Part shown: positions 9,060-19,001 of the stretch, piece by piece
How positions within the stretch are numbered: position 1 is the stretch's first letter
Layout of the letters: each line of letters starts with the position of its first letter
Notes under the pieces: model-generated
Told to the model about the DNA's origin: nothing
Seen by the model: only the letters and a program-made list of their open reading frames with translations
Databases searched by the model: none
Program-made: the position numbers and the translations under genes
Assembly: GCA_027577415.1 (NCBI GenBank)
Contig: JANBQS010000334.1
Location: 1-20,785 of the forward strand
Direction of reading: 5' to 3'
DNA from: Coemansia sp. RSA 922
Taxonomy: Eukaryota; Kickxellomycota; Kickxellomycetes; Kickxellales; Kickxellaceae
Length of the DNA: 20,785 bases

Positions 9060-9935
9060 ATGACTAACAGCAGTGATGAACGACCTGTAGCAAGCACATT
9101 CGGGCGCTTGTCTAGTAGCCGGTTCCAAGTGGAGACACCACCTAGGTCAGCCAGCTTACGCCAGCGACGCGGAGTATTAAAGTCACAGCCGTTAGAATTG
9201 GGGAGTATAGACGTAAAGTCCAACAAATTCGACGACGAAAATGCACCCGAAGCTATCGAGTCTGTACAAGAAAGCACGCTGCGTAAGCGTGAGAGAATAG
9301 CCGAATTGCGGCTTCGGCGACAACAGCAGAGCGGTAGGGCTGGGTTGGGAGCTGGGTTTTTCGAAGCGCCTGATAGTGTCATAGCCGATACTTCGCCACC
9401 CTTGTCGCCACAGCTGAAAATGCCCGTGTCATTGTGGTCGCGAGGGCTGGAGAGCCCAGAGTCGCAGGGGTTCTTTGAGCGTGGTGACTTGGACCTACTT
9501 CTGCGGCCAGTAGAGGTGCCTGATATTGACGCCTTGCTTGAGCCTCCGAGACGACCTGTCCAGCCTCGAAAAGCGCCTAATAGACTTGGACCGCTGTTGT
9601 CTGCGAGATGTGGCGCTGCAGACTTTACTATAAATATTCCTTCGACGTCACTGTCCCCTGTGTTGCCACAGGGCTGGGCGCGTAATGGAGGGCTGTTGGC
9701 GCGTCATCGGGAGCAAAGGAGACCGGCTGCTGTGGCTCAGCAACAGGATGATAGTGATGACAGTGAGGATGAGGTGCCTCAACAGCGTGTCAAACCCAGT
9801 GTGGACGGTGCTGTGGCGGCGCAGTTGGAGGCTGAGCTGGCCAGGAACCATGAGCTCCATGCAGAGCTGGCACGGCTACACCTGAAGGCTAGAAAGCTGG
9901 CAAACCTCGTAATAGCCAACCAGAGTATCAAGTAG
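9060..9935 (+). CDS. Unrecognised basic, disordered protein with C-terminal coiled coil
   Basis: A 291-residue intronless protein from MTNSSDERPV (9060). The open frame reaches 8958, but only through a GTG codon. Most of the protein looks disordered, rich in Arg, Pro, Ser and Gln. A charged segment (TLRKRERIAELRLRRQQQ) may be a short helix, and an acidic patch (DDSDDSEDE) occurs around residue 236. The last 40 residues have a leucine-rich heptad-like pattern (LEAELARNHELHAELARLHLKARKL) that should form a coiled coil. It could be a cytoskeletal or spindle-associated adaptor, but nothing in the sequence proves this. Its divergent pairing with the mitochondrial-type gene gives no functional hint. 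Confidence 0.65.
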   Translation: MTNSSDERPVASTFGRLSSSRFQVETPPRSASLRQRRGVLKSQPLELGSIDVKSNKFDDENAPEAIESVQESTLRKRERIAELRLRRQQQSGRAGLGAGFFEAPDSVIADTSPPLSPQLKMPVSLWSRGLESPESQGFFERGDLDLLLRPVEVPDIDALLEPPRRPVQPRKAPNRLGPLLSARCGAADFTINIPSTSLSPVLPQGWARNGGLLARHREQRRPAAVAQQQDDSDDSEDEVPQQRVKPSVDGAVAAQLEAELARNHELHAELARLHLKARKLANLVIANQSIK

Positions 9936-10264
9936 TGCATATGGATGCATTAATCAAATCAATATATTATCCTCCACTAGTTGGCCGGAAAAAATTTCGG
10001 ACTTTGCTTCAAGTTCTGGCGGGGGGCTTTGAAGGGGACATAAAACCTTTATATTTTTTTAGTGGCTGACGCAGCTTTAATCTCCTTAGCACGCGTTTAT
10101 TTTCTCTTCTTCCTAATTCTTTTTTCTTAATTATTTTATTTTATTTTTATTCAATCACGCGTTTGCAACAAAAAAGCTTTTCCCCTCCGGTCATTAACCT
10201 TTATTTATTTTTTGACTGCTAGTAGCAGCGTCGACTAAAAAAAGGGAGCGTGGGTTTATTTAAC
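9936..10264 (+). promoter_or_regulatory. TUP1 upstream region
   Basis: AT-rich intergenic DNA with T-runs ahead of TUP1. It also contains the 3' flank of the coiled-coil gene. A short inverted motif (CCGGAAAAAATTTCGG, about 9985-10000) stands out, but no factor can be assigned to it. Confidence 0.45.
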
Positions 10265-12200
10265 ATGTCCAACGTTTACAATCATCGGCAGATGGTCCCA
10301 TCTGCACCACTTTCGTCACGAGTGACAGAGCTCTTGGACGCACTGAGGGCCGAGTACGACTCGTTGAACCAGGAGACGTCGAATATGCGGCTATTCAAAG
10401 ACGAGTACGACCAGCGAGGTAAGCAATTAAGTGCAATTAAATGCTAGTCAAAGTACTCGAAATTACTTCAACCTACTAATAACTGTTATTTTTTGTTTTT
10501 ATTTTGTAGTCAGCAGCCAGTTGAACGAGATACAGGCGGTGCAGCAGAGCCTGTTCGAGCTGGAGCGGGCGCACCACAAGATTAAGCAGCAGTACGAGGA
10601 TGAGATCCAGCGCTTGCGTCGGGAGCTTGAAGCCCGGGGCGGGCCTCCAGTTCCTCCCGGGCCATTCCTCCAGCAGCAGCAACAGCAGCAAGTGCCCCCG
10701 CCCTCGCAGCAGCAACAGCAGATGCCGCCACAGCTTCCGCCTCCGCAGCAGCAGCAGCCGCCTATGCCCATGGGTGGGGGCATGCCACCGAGTGGCATGT
10801 ATGCGGGGATGCCGCCCGGCTCGGCGACTCACGGCGGAGGACTCAACGGCTCGGGCATGGCGGGCGGACCACCGGCGCCAATCGGCGGCGAGCAGCACCC
10901 TGGGGCGTACATGGGGCCGCCGGGCGCGTACCCGCCCTCTGCGCATGGGCAGCCGCTGACGCCGCAGCCGCAGGCGGCCGGGCTTGGCAAGGACCGCAAG
11001 CCTGGCGTGATGACGCCGACGCAGCAGCAGCAGCAGCAGATGCAGGGCATGGTGCAGCAGATGCCCAGCAGACACACGCCGACGCAGATGTCGCGCAACG
11101 TCAGCGTGCCCAGCAGCAACAAGGGCGTGGTGGCCAGCAGCCAGCTGGCCGACTTGGACCCCGACCAGGTGCCGGCCAATCTGAAGCGCGAGGGCGTCGA
11201 CTGGTTTGTGATATTCAACCCAAAGACCCCGCGCCTGCTGAACATCGAGAACATCCACACGCTGGACCACACGAGCGTCGTGTGCTGCGTCAAGTTCAGC
11301 CACGACGGAAAGTACCTTGCCACCGGCTGCAACCGGACCACGCAGATCTGGAGCGTCGCCACCGGCAACAAGGAGTGCGTGCTGGCCGACGACAACGCCC
11401 CCAAGAACGGCGACCTTTACATCCGCGCCGTGTGCTTCAGCCCCGACGGCAAGTACCTGGTCACTGGAGCCGAGGACAAGCAGATCCGGATCTGGGACGT
11501 CGCCAGGCGCACCATCCGCCATGTGCTGACTGGCCACGACCAGGACATCTACTCGCTGGACTTTTCGCCCGACGGCAGCATGATTCTGTCTGGGTCTGGC
11601 GACCGCACTGTGCGCATCTGGAGTCTGGAGACGGGCAAGGAGATCAGCAAGCTGTCCATCGAGGATATGGGCCCCAAGGACGCGGGCGTGACGTCAGTGG
11701 CCTTCTCGCCGAACGGCAAGCTGGTGGCCGCTGCGTCGCTTGACAAGATGATCCGCCTGTGGGACGTCGCTAGCGGCCAGCCCTTGCAGCGCATCGACGG
11801 CCACAAGGACTCTGTCTATGCCGTGGCCTTTTCTCCCGACGGCCAGTCGCTTTTGTCCGGGTCCCTGGACAAGTCGTTGAAGCTGTGGGATATGGGTCGT
11901 TATGGTCCGCAGGGCCCGCAGCGTGATATCGTGCAGTGTAGGTCGACGCTCCACGGCCACAAGGACTTTGTATTGTCCGTGGCCTACTCTCCGGACGGCA
12001 ACTGGATCGTTTCTGGTAGTAAGGACCGTGGTGTGCAGTTCTGGGACTCGCGTACTCAGCAAACTCAATGTATGTTGCAAGGACATAAGAATTCTGTCAT
12101 CTCCGTGGCAATGTCTGCAACTCACTCTTACTTTGCTACTGGGTCGGGCGACTGTCGTGCTCGTATTTGGTCTTACGAGGGTATACCTCCGTCCAATTAA
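10265..12200 (+). CDS. TUP1: Tup1-type transcriptional corepressor
   Basis: Two exons: 10265-10418 and 10510-12200, joined across a 91-base intron (GTAAGC donor, TTTTGTAG acceptor) that splits a valine codon; 614 residues. Residues 1 to about 95 form the Tup N-terminal helix (SSRVTELLDALRAEYDSL, then QLNEIQAVQQSLFELERAH), which tetramerises and binds the Ssn6/Cyc8 partner in yeast. Residues from about 104 to 236 are a Gln/Pro/Gly-rich linker. After DLDPDQVPANLKREGVDWFV, the C-terminal half from about residue 302 is a seven-bladed WD40 propeller, with repeats such as GHDQDIYSLDFSPDG and GHKDSVYAVAFSPDG, that binds DNA-bound repressors. Tup1 represses many genes in the nucleus by recruiting deacetylases and positioning nucleosomes. 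GC at third positions is high over most of exon 2 and falls in the last 150 bases. The call is very safe. Confidence 0.96.
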
Positions 12201-12469
12201 TTGATTGTGACCCACCTTTTTTTTATTCCTCTTTCTCTTTCTCTTTCCTTTTTTTTTCAAATTCTTTCTTTTTTTTATTTTTTACTTGTTCTTGGGGTGG
12301 GGTGGAGGTTTCTTGTTGACTGGAAGCTTGGCGACATGTGAAAGCGAAGAGCTCTGACTTTGGAAACTTCCAAGCCTCTCCAAATCAACCGCTTTTTTTT
12401 ATGTTTACAAAGATTTTTTTTGCTGCGCTATTTTATTCCTTCTTTTTTTTGCAGTTAACAAGGGTAGAT

Positions 12470-12530
12470 GCCACATGAGCTATACACAAACATAGCATTT
12501 AAAAGGCCACATGAACTATACAAGAACATA
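12470..12530. repeat. Imperfect 25-base direct repeat
   Basis: Two copies, 12470-12494 and 12506-12530, match at 22 of 25 bases (GCCACATGAGCTATACACAA against GCCACATGAACTATACAAGA at their starts). The second overlaps the left arm of the stem-loop, and a third partial GCCACAT follows inside its loop. Confidence 0.85.
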
Positions 12531-12582
12531 TTCATAAAGCCACATCATGGGGTGTGGTGTTCTTGAAGAATATGTTCTTGTA
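12519..12582. repeat. 15-base perfect inverted repeat (stem-loop)
   Basis: The arms TACAAGAACATATTC (12519-12533) and GAATATGTTCTTGTA (12568-12582) pair perfectly around a 34-base loop. The loop holds a smaller CCACA/TGTGG pair, so an extended hairpin could form in DNA or RNA. It lies about 320 bases after the TUP1 stop. Confidence 0.9.
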
Positions 12583-13187
12583 AAAAGAAGTGTGGTGGGA
12601 GGTAGGTGGACAAAACGCACACACAAAAGATTTTTCTTTTTGTTTCTTTTATTGGTAAAGTAAAAAGAAAATCGAGCGTCTCCCTCTTTTTCCCTTTTTA
12701 TCTGTCTGTCCGACTGTCAGCTAAAGCGATGACTGCAACATTTTTTCTTCTTTTAACAAAAGGAATTTGCTCAACAAGACGCAGCTCTGCAGTCATCGTC
12801 TCCACCCCCCTCCCGGTTGAAAAGCCAGTCCTCCAAGCTGCAAGGGTGAGGCGCAAAAAAAAGTCAGCTGGGCGATGATTGGAGAAGAACAAAGGAGGAG
12901 GAAAAAACCCTTTATTTCGCTTTTGGAATAAATGTAGTGGCTTTTTTTCTCCTCGGATTTACCTCCCTTCTCCTCTCTCCTCCTCTTTTCCTTTTTTTTT
13001 TATTATGTACCATTTTCTTCTATTCCTTTCAAACAAGCCATAGTATTCTTCTCCTTCTCTCTTGCTTGTTTGAACACACACTTTGTTTCTTTTTTTATTT
13101 TATATTTATTTCCCCTCTCTTCCTTCGAGTATGATAGCTGGTGACCGTTAAAACAAAACCACATTATTATTATTTTTTTGGAGAATC

Positions 13188-15399
13188 ATGCAGTATGTAC
13201 GCTCTAACGACGACAACAACTATCTGCGGATGCAACATAACCGCTCTTCCACTAACCCGAGTCCCGGACCACAACCATACCGTAACAGCTATCCACGTCC
13301 CGAACCACAAATACCAACTTATGTACTGAGTCCAGGGTCAGCTCCCCTACCTCAACGGGGCGTTTATGAGTATCCCGAGATTCAACAGCGTCCACCGCCA
13401 ATAGCGAATTCTATGTCGGACCCACCTGTACATACAAACAAGCTTAGAGCATCGCCAGACAGCGGTGCCAATGGATACTATTACCCACAGTCGGTACCCG
13501 TTAACGCACGTATTGCGACAGGATACGGAGTGGCGCCAGCGAACTACTATCCTCCGTCGTACTCGCCTCAGCAAATGCTCTCGCCACCACCACAAATGGG
13601 TACTAATATCCCACCACCACCTCCACCGCCGCCGCCAATGTATGTGCGTCCTACTCCACAGACATATTACTCAGTACCACCACCACCACCGCCTCCTCCT
13701 CCTATGCCGCAGTCGAAGGAGCGTCATCCGGCGTACTACCGTACAGGTCCAAAAGCACCTTCGTCACCGCAGCAGTATTTTTCACCACCTAGGTTTATGC
13801 CACCACGTCCTGCACCAGCAATGTCCGCACCAGCGCCTGCTCAAATGCAGCCACATGCAGTGCGTGCCAAGAATTCATTTGGGCAACAAACGCCAACTGG
13901 CAAATGGCCTGTCAAGTCTCAGCCGTCGGGTTCATATCACGGTAATAGCTATGGTGGAGCTCAGTATCAAGCACATCAGCCTACTTCGTCGACTGATTCT
14001 CAGAATGGTGCTCCGGTGGTTGCGTATTTGCGGAATAGGGACCGCAAATACGAGCGGTCAAAATTTACTACTCATGTCCATTGTTTGGAGCCCGTCAGTC
14101 TCGTCAACAAACTCAGTCCTACGTCTAGCTCTCCGTCGCAGCAACCGTCTAGAGGCAACTTGTTGCCCTTGTTCAAGGCCAGTGAAGACTGGATTGCACC
14201 AAGTAAGTACCCAACACCTTTCATTTGTCTGTTTTGCAACACATGTCCCTTTTTTCAAAGTCAGATGACTGGCATTATTTGCATATATGAACTTCTTGAT
14301 GCAAGCCTCCTTCCCCCCTTATCCTTTTTTGTTTTCTGGCTATAAAAAGTCAGTAGATCTATGAGGATTTACAACTAATCTACCATCTTGATTTCTTTCT
14401 TTATTTTTTTTTGTAGCTGTTGGACTGCCACTCGAAAACCGACCCGGGTATAGATGTCTATTATACATTGTCGACGGCTCCTTGTTGTATGACAACGGAC
14501 TTAGCGCTGAAGAGAAGCTGCTTAGTAAGGGGACGTTGCTTTTATCGACTACGACCAAGGACGTAAAAACGTATGTCAAAAATCCAAGCAAGACCCATCG
14601 CGCACACATTATTCGTCTATGGATAGAAACCGACGTTCCTAAAACCTCGGCGTTAAAACAGTTCCCCGATTATTCGTACAAGATTAGACATATCGCCGAC
14701 TCTGACATGCAAAATTGTCTGTTGACTATTGCGCAACCCGTCAATTATCATCCGTCGTTTGGTATGACTGCTCGTATTTACGGACCATTTATGCCTACGC
14801 CCTTTAGTGAAAAGCCAGAGCCCTCGACTGACTCTCGACCAGGTGCCGTATCTCCGTTAGAGTCTGCCTATTATATGTCGCAGTCAGTGTTGTTTACTAG
14901 ACCTGATTACTTTACGCACGATCCTGTCGACTTTTTAGACTCTTCCGAGGTGAACAACAGTGGTAGCAAGGAGTGGGGCGTCACTGACCCTGAGTTGACG
15001 TCTAGAGTGTGTGTTGATCCTTTGCTGGTAGACGAGGATGTGTTTATCTCTGTTTGTACTCTTGACTGTGATGCGCGTATCGTCTACGAGCCGTACGATC
15101 TTCATGATGAGGACCGGAGAGCACTTGCTATGAAGCGTAATACTGGAGAGTTCCATCCACGTAGTAGTAACGCTATGCGTGGTGTTCGTCGTAGACTTTG
15201 GATACAAACATTGTTGGCGGACTTTAATATCGAGGCTACGGCAAATGGTGGTAGATTGGTTATTAATGGTGATGGAAGTAGTCGTATGAGACCGGGTGAT
15301 TCGGCGTATATTCGTAGAATCGAGATTACGGATAAAATCGTTATTGAAAATTGTGGTCGTGCTCCTATAGAATTTATGTTGGTAGAAACTCCATATTAA
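13188..15399 (+). CDS. Proline-rich protein with degenerate pirin-like bicupin domain
   Basis: Two exons: 13188-14202 and 14417-15399, joined across a 214-base intron (GTAAGT donor, TTGTAG acceptor); 665 residues. Residues 1 to about 300 are disordered and rich in Pro, Tyr and Gln, with two runs of nine prolines suited to profilin, SH3 or WW partners. The remainder aligns with pirin: LPLFKASEDW corresponds to the PFL-type strand, GLPLENRPGY to GFPDHPHRGF, and LLYIVDGSL to the strand ending in EG; the C-terminal RRLWIQTLLADF and RPGDSAYI fit the second cupin. Pirins bind iron and act as redox-sensitive transcription cofactors or quercetinases. Here the four metal-ligand positions are Glu345, Arg347, Thr390 and Val392 instead of His, His, His and Glu, so iron binding is unlikely. 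The family call rests on the alignment as recalled; role and location are unknown. Confidence 0.75.
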
Positions 15400-16049
15400 G
15401 AATTTTTTATTTCCATTATTTTTATATATATTTTTGTTGTACATATTTTTTTAGATTTGCTTACAAATCTCGGAGTTTACGGCCTAATTTTTTTCATTGG
15501 TCCTCCGATATTGGGGATGATGATTATAAATCGATGATGGAATTCCCCCTTTCTCATGACCGGGCTATTAATTAAAAATTATTTTTGTACCTCTTCGTTT
15601 TTGGTGGATTAGGGATATCCGTAGCAACTCACATTTTTTTATTCACCGAGTGAGAGCTTTTTCTTTTTTCCAGTTTATGCATGCCGGATGCACATTGCCG
15701 ATGGATTTGACTTACAAGCCGACATGTAAACATCCGATTGCTGTCTTGTTGGGGGACAGGCGCAGGTGAGCAAGAACGACAGTCTTTTCTTTTTTGCCCC
15801 TGACATGATCGCCCCTTATGACCTAATAATGGCGGCAGCCTTGCTTACAATTGAAAATGGGCTTCTTTTTTACTTATTGTCCGTTGGGAAGAGCGCTTAG
15901 GCAAAAAGAAAAAGGCGAGGTTTCTGAAAAGCAACAAAAAGTCACAGCTTTTCCCCCCACCACCACTAAAGCATTCTGGGGGAAAAAAAAGCTCTTTCAC
16001 CTTTTTTCTTTTTACTTTATTCCCAGAAAATTTTATTTTATTTGTATTA
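15400..16049 (+). other. Intergenic region upstream of the arrestin-like gene
   Basis: AT-rich sequence with a small perfect hairpin (AGATTTG/CAAATCT, 15453-15470) shortly after the pirin-like stop, and a T-rich promoter-like part near 15980-16049. An exon-like stretch (about 15672-15767, between a TTTTTTCCAG acceptor and a CAGGTGAGC donor) is noted, but its frame cannot join the next gene. It may be a 5' untranslated exon. Confidence 0.45.
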
Positions 16050-17549
16050 ATGGTGTTTTCAATTCTTCCCTGGCAGTCGGCGGGAACAGCGACTACTGTC
16101 AGCGTACACACACAGACCACACAGATTGTGCTACAGGAGGGCGCAACATCAGCCAATGTCCTCATGGGATATGTTTCGGTGACAGTACAGCGGCCTACTA
16201 CGGTAACCAGCCTTGATGTAGAGTTTAGCGGTAGACAGAGATTGGATTGGCGACAAGGCGAGGGTCCTAGTGCTGCCATGCATACGCTTAAACACAACTG
16301 CGCCGACATTTCATATTGCTTACTCGATGGCAGCGACGATGGTGCTGCGGCTACGGCAGCCGCAGCCAAACTCCTAGGCAGCAGCACACGTACCTCTAGT
16401 CGATGCTCGTTATCCGACTCTGTTCACACATCTTTTGACTCTCACCAACTGTCGACGTACAGTCCGGTAAACATTAGCAGGCAGTCGACATCCTGCGATA
16501 CAGTTGGCTCAGCTGGTACGCCCAATGCATCGACAATAGTACTGGGACCTGGCGAGTATCGGTTTGCATTCGAGTTTGTAGTTCCTGATACATTACCAGC
16601 CTCGGTCATTTCGCCATTAGGCGGAGTGTCCTTTTCGGTGTCAGCGACTATGAAGAGATCATGGTACCAGACAGCCATTGTATCTCCAGCAGTGAACATT
16701 GACATTGTGCGGGCGCCACCTATGCAGCCACCGATGTCATCTCCCACTTTAACGAACAATAGTGAGCGCCTCCTATTGGGCTTTTCATCTTTACCAGCTC
16801 TAGCCTCAGCTCCACTATTATTCAAAGCGGCCGTCGGTAGTCACTGGGATATATCGGTATACGCTCCCTCGCATGCATTATTTTTGGGTAGCGATACGCA
16901 GATCCACGTCTTTGCCACTAGTAAAGAGGCCACTGACGATATGGTTGAGTTGGTTGAGCTCAGTGCCACAATGAGCGAGCGTATTTTGCATAGTGTTCCT
17001 CATGGCAAGGCACAGCGAACAACACAGCAGGTGGTGGCCATATGCTCGTTGGATGACAGCACACTTGATGAGTCAAAGACTGAGTGCATGCGGGTATTAC
17101 GGCATCAGCAGTTCGATCCGCAGACCATCCACGCGCTAGGCGACTCGTTTGCCGAGTTGCTGCCTCCCGCCGGCGCCCTACATTTCACTCTACCGCGTGC
17201 TGTGGCTGGTAGCAAATCTGGTCGTGGGGCTCAGCCATCGTCAGCATCACCAGTGTTCTCGGTCGCTCATGAACTCCGTATATCTGTCGCTGTCCGTATA
17301 CCCGATGAAGGCGGTAAAGAGTATCGGTTGAGCTTTACGGCTCCAGTCTTGGTTCTTCCTGAAGCTCTGGCCAACTCGCATGGCGCACCCTCGTCTTTGC
17401 CCTGCTACGCTTCTATCTCCAATGACATTGTATTGGCCGCGACCGTAGTGGCCTCATCTCTGGCGCCTACCTGCACATGTGCACTGAACAACATACCCTG
17501 CACTCATTACCATTTGTTTCCACCAGAGTACAATACCCTGTATATATAA
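16050..17549 (+). CDS. Arrestin-like (alpha-arrestin type) protein with C-terminal PPxY motif
   Basis: A 499-residue intronless frame from the ATG at 16050. The N-terminus has arrestin-like beta strands (TTQIVLQEGATSANVLMGYVSVTV, then LDVEFSGRQRLDW). After a Ser/Ala-rich insert of about 80 residues they resume with LGPGEYRFAFEFVVPDTLPAS, the usual arrestin N-domain pattern before the transition to the second lobe. The second lobe (WDISVYAPSHALFLG, and later LRISVAVRIPDEGG) is divergent. The protein ends in FPPEYNTLYI; PPEY at 491-494 is a PPxY motif, and LPCY occurs earlier. In fungi, alpha-arrestins use such motifs to bring the Rsp5/Nedd4 ubiquitin ligase to membrane transporters for endocytosis; that role is inferred here. 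It lies upstream of, and convergent with, DBP8, with only 36 bases between their stop codons. Confidence 0.75.
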   Translation: MVFSILPWQSAGTATTVSVHTQTTQIVLQEGATSANVLMGYVSVTVQRPTTVTSLDVEFSGRQRLDWRQGEGPSAAMHTLKHNCADISYCLLDGSDDGAAATAAAAKLLGSSTRTSSRCSLSDSVHTSFDSHQLSTYSPVNISRQSTSCDTVGSAGTPNASTIVLGPGEYRFAFEFVVPDTLPASVISPLGGVSFSVSATMKRSWYQTAIVSPAVNIDIVRAPPMQPPMSSPTLTNNSERLLLGFSSLPALASAPLLFKAAVGSHWDISVYAPSHALFLGSDTQIHVFATSKEATDDMVELVELSATMSERILHSVPHGKAQRTTQQVVAICSLDDSTLDESKTECMRVLRHQQFDPQTIHALGDSFAELLPPAGALHFTLPRAVAGSKSGRGAQPSSASPVFSVAHELRISVAVRIPDEGGKEYRLSFTAPVLVLPEALANSHGAPSSLPCYASISNDIVLAATVVASSLAPTCTCALNNIPCTHYHLFPPEYNTLYI

Positions 17550-17585
17550 GAAACCCTACATATTATAATAATAATCTATAATAAA

Positions 17586-19001
17586 CTAATAAGGCTTTTT
17601 ATTCTTACGTGCTGTTGACGACGATTCGACTACTACACGTTTTTTCATTCGGATCTTGTCACGCGCGCCAAAATCGATATCCAATAAATGCAGCGCAGCC
17701 ACACGTTTCGCTGTTAGGACTTTACCCATGCCATCCAAGACCTTCTTTTCAGACATTGGCAATAGCTCCAATTTCTTGCCAACACGCTCCTCGATATTGT
17801 GGATAAGATCAATATCTCGCTCCGACATAATAGTGACAGCACGACCGCCTCGACCAGCACGCGCGGTACGACCAACGCGGTGGATATACTCGTCAGCGTC
17901 GCGTGGAACATGCATATTGACGACCATCTCGACCGAGGGAATATCCAGACCACGACTACCGACATCCGTGGCGATGAGAATACGTACGGCCTCGGCGCGG
18001 AACCGAGCCAAACTGTTCATTCTTTCTTGTTGCGCCATTTTAGAGTGCAAGGCCGTTACGCGGAATCCCAACTCATGCAACATTACTCGTAATGACTCGG
18101 CTGTCTTGCACTGACCCACAAATATGATAATCGACTTGTCCTGACCCACCGAACCACTCTTAGACTTTGAAGGCTTCTCGTCATCGCTGTCGCTGTCTTG
18201 TGCGTCCGCTAGTCGGTTGTGTGCGCGCTTTTCCAATTTGGCTACGTTGGACATTAGCAGATGAACCAAATATGCCTCCTTGACATGTGATGGCACAAAT
18301 ATATAGTTTTGTACTAGCGACGCCACCGTACTTTCGTCCGCGTTACACAAGTGCACAAACGGCACACGAGGCACTGAATCCTTGCCGCCTTCTTCTATCG
18401 CTTGTGATGGGCGGTCGCGCAAATCTAAAATACTCTGGGTCATAGTAGCAGTAAACAACAGAGTCTGACGACGACGTGGAATAGCGTCCATTATAGTAGC
18501 AAGATCGGGCGCAAAAGTATCCGTCAACAAACGATCAGCCTCATCCAACACGAGAAACCGCACACGCTGGAAATGAATGGCATTGGAGCTGCTTTCAATA
18601 TGATCAGCCAATCTACCTGGAGTAGCCACAACGATATGAGGTCTACGAGCAAGCTCCAGAGCTTGTGTCATCATATCTACGCCACCGATAGCCACAGTTA
18701 CTTTGATGTTTACGCCTTTGCCCAAGACGTTGAACTGGTCAGCGATCTGATACGCTAGTTCACGAGTTGGTGTAAGTACTATGGCGAATACTCCAAATGG
18801 ATCCTCTGATAGTTTTTGGAGAATGGGTAATGCGAATGCTGCGGTCTTGCCGGATCCGGTTTTGGCTCCTCCTATTATGTCGCGACCTTCTAAAGCTGGC
18901 TGGATACAAGCACGCTGGATCTCTGTGGGCTGTGTGATCGCCATAGCGCCCAACGAGTCTACTAGCCACTGGTCAAGTCCCAACTCTCTAAAGGCGCTCA
19001 T
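17586..19001 (-). CDS. DBP8: DEAD-box ATP-dependent RNA helicase (Dbp8/DDX49)
   Basis: A 471-residue intronless protein from MSAFRELGLD (19001). The frame continues upstream, but that part is a hydrophobic, T-rich leader. All helicase motifs are in order: Q motif (GLDQWL with TQPTEIQ), motif I AKTGSGKT, PTRELA, TPGR, DEAD, TAT (motif III), then TDVGSRGLD (V) and HRVGRTARAGR (VI). The segment GGVDMMTQALELARRPHIVV and the length favour Dbp8/DDX49 over other DEAD helicases. In yeast, Dbp8 works in the nucleolus on early 40S ribosomal subunit assembly, stimulated by Esf2. Between the two RecA lobes is an acidic insert (DSDSDDEKPSKSKSG). The C-terminus is basic, as expected for an RNA-binding tail. 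The start codon lies 164 bases from the palindrome of the right kinase copy, so its upstream region adjoins that unit. Confidence 0.93.
   Translation of the reverse strand: MSAFRELGLDQWLVDSLGAMAITQPTEIQRACIQPALEGRDIIGGAKTGSGKTAAFALPILQKLSEDPFGVFAIVLTPTRELAYQIADQFNVLGKGVNIKVTVAIGGVDMMTQALELARRPHIVVATPGRLADHIESSSNAIHFQRVRFLVLDEADRLLTDTFAPDLATIMDAIPRRRQTLLFTATMTQSILDLRDRPSQAIEEGGKDSVPRVPFVHLCNADESTVASLVQNYIFVPSHVKEAYLVHLLMSNVAKLEKRAHNRLADAQDSDSDDEKPSKSKSGSVGQDKSIIIFVGQCKTAESLRVMLHELGFRVTALHSKMAQQERMNSLARFRAEAVRILIATDVGSRGLDIPSVEMVVNMHVPRDADEYIHRVGRTARAGRGGRAVTIMSERDIDLIHNIEERVGKKLELLPMSEKKVLDGMGKVLTAKRVAALHLLDIDFGARDKIRMKKRVVVESSSTARKNKKPY

Larger units (their letters stand above)
12201..13187 (+). 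other. TUP1 3' region and promoter of the pirin-like gene
   Basis: Almost 1 kb of T-rich and pyrimidine-rich sequence without a supported gene. Near 12470-12582 lies a repeat and stem-loop cluster, listed separately. Long pyrimidine tracts (about 12940-13130) precede the next gene and are common in fungal promoters. Short open frames here show no family features. Confidence 0.5.

Noticed and set aside
10476..11537. Long antisense open frame (353 codons) across TUP1
   Set aside because: It lies opposite the GC-rich Gln/Pro-coding and WD40 exon; His/Leu/Arg-rich content is what the reverse of such sequence gives. No family features.
15453..15470. Small perfect hairpin after the pirin-like gene
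   Set aside because: A seven-base AT-rich stem is expected by chance in such DNA, and bacterial-type terminators do not apply in a eukaryote.
15672..15767. Exon-like stretch between a strong acceptor and a strong donor
   Set aside because: Its only open frame cannot join the arrestin-like frame through the nearest acceptor, and the arrestin-like protein already begins with its first strands. A 5' untranslated exon remains possible.
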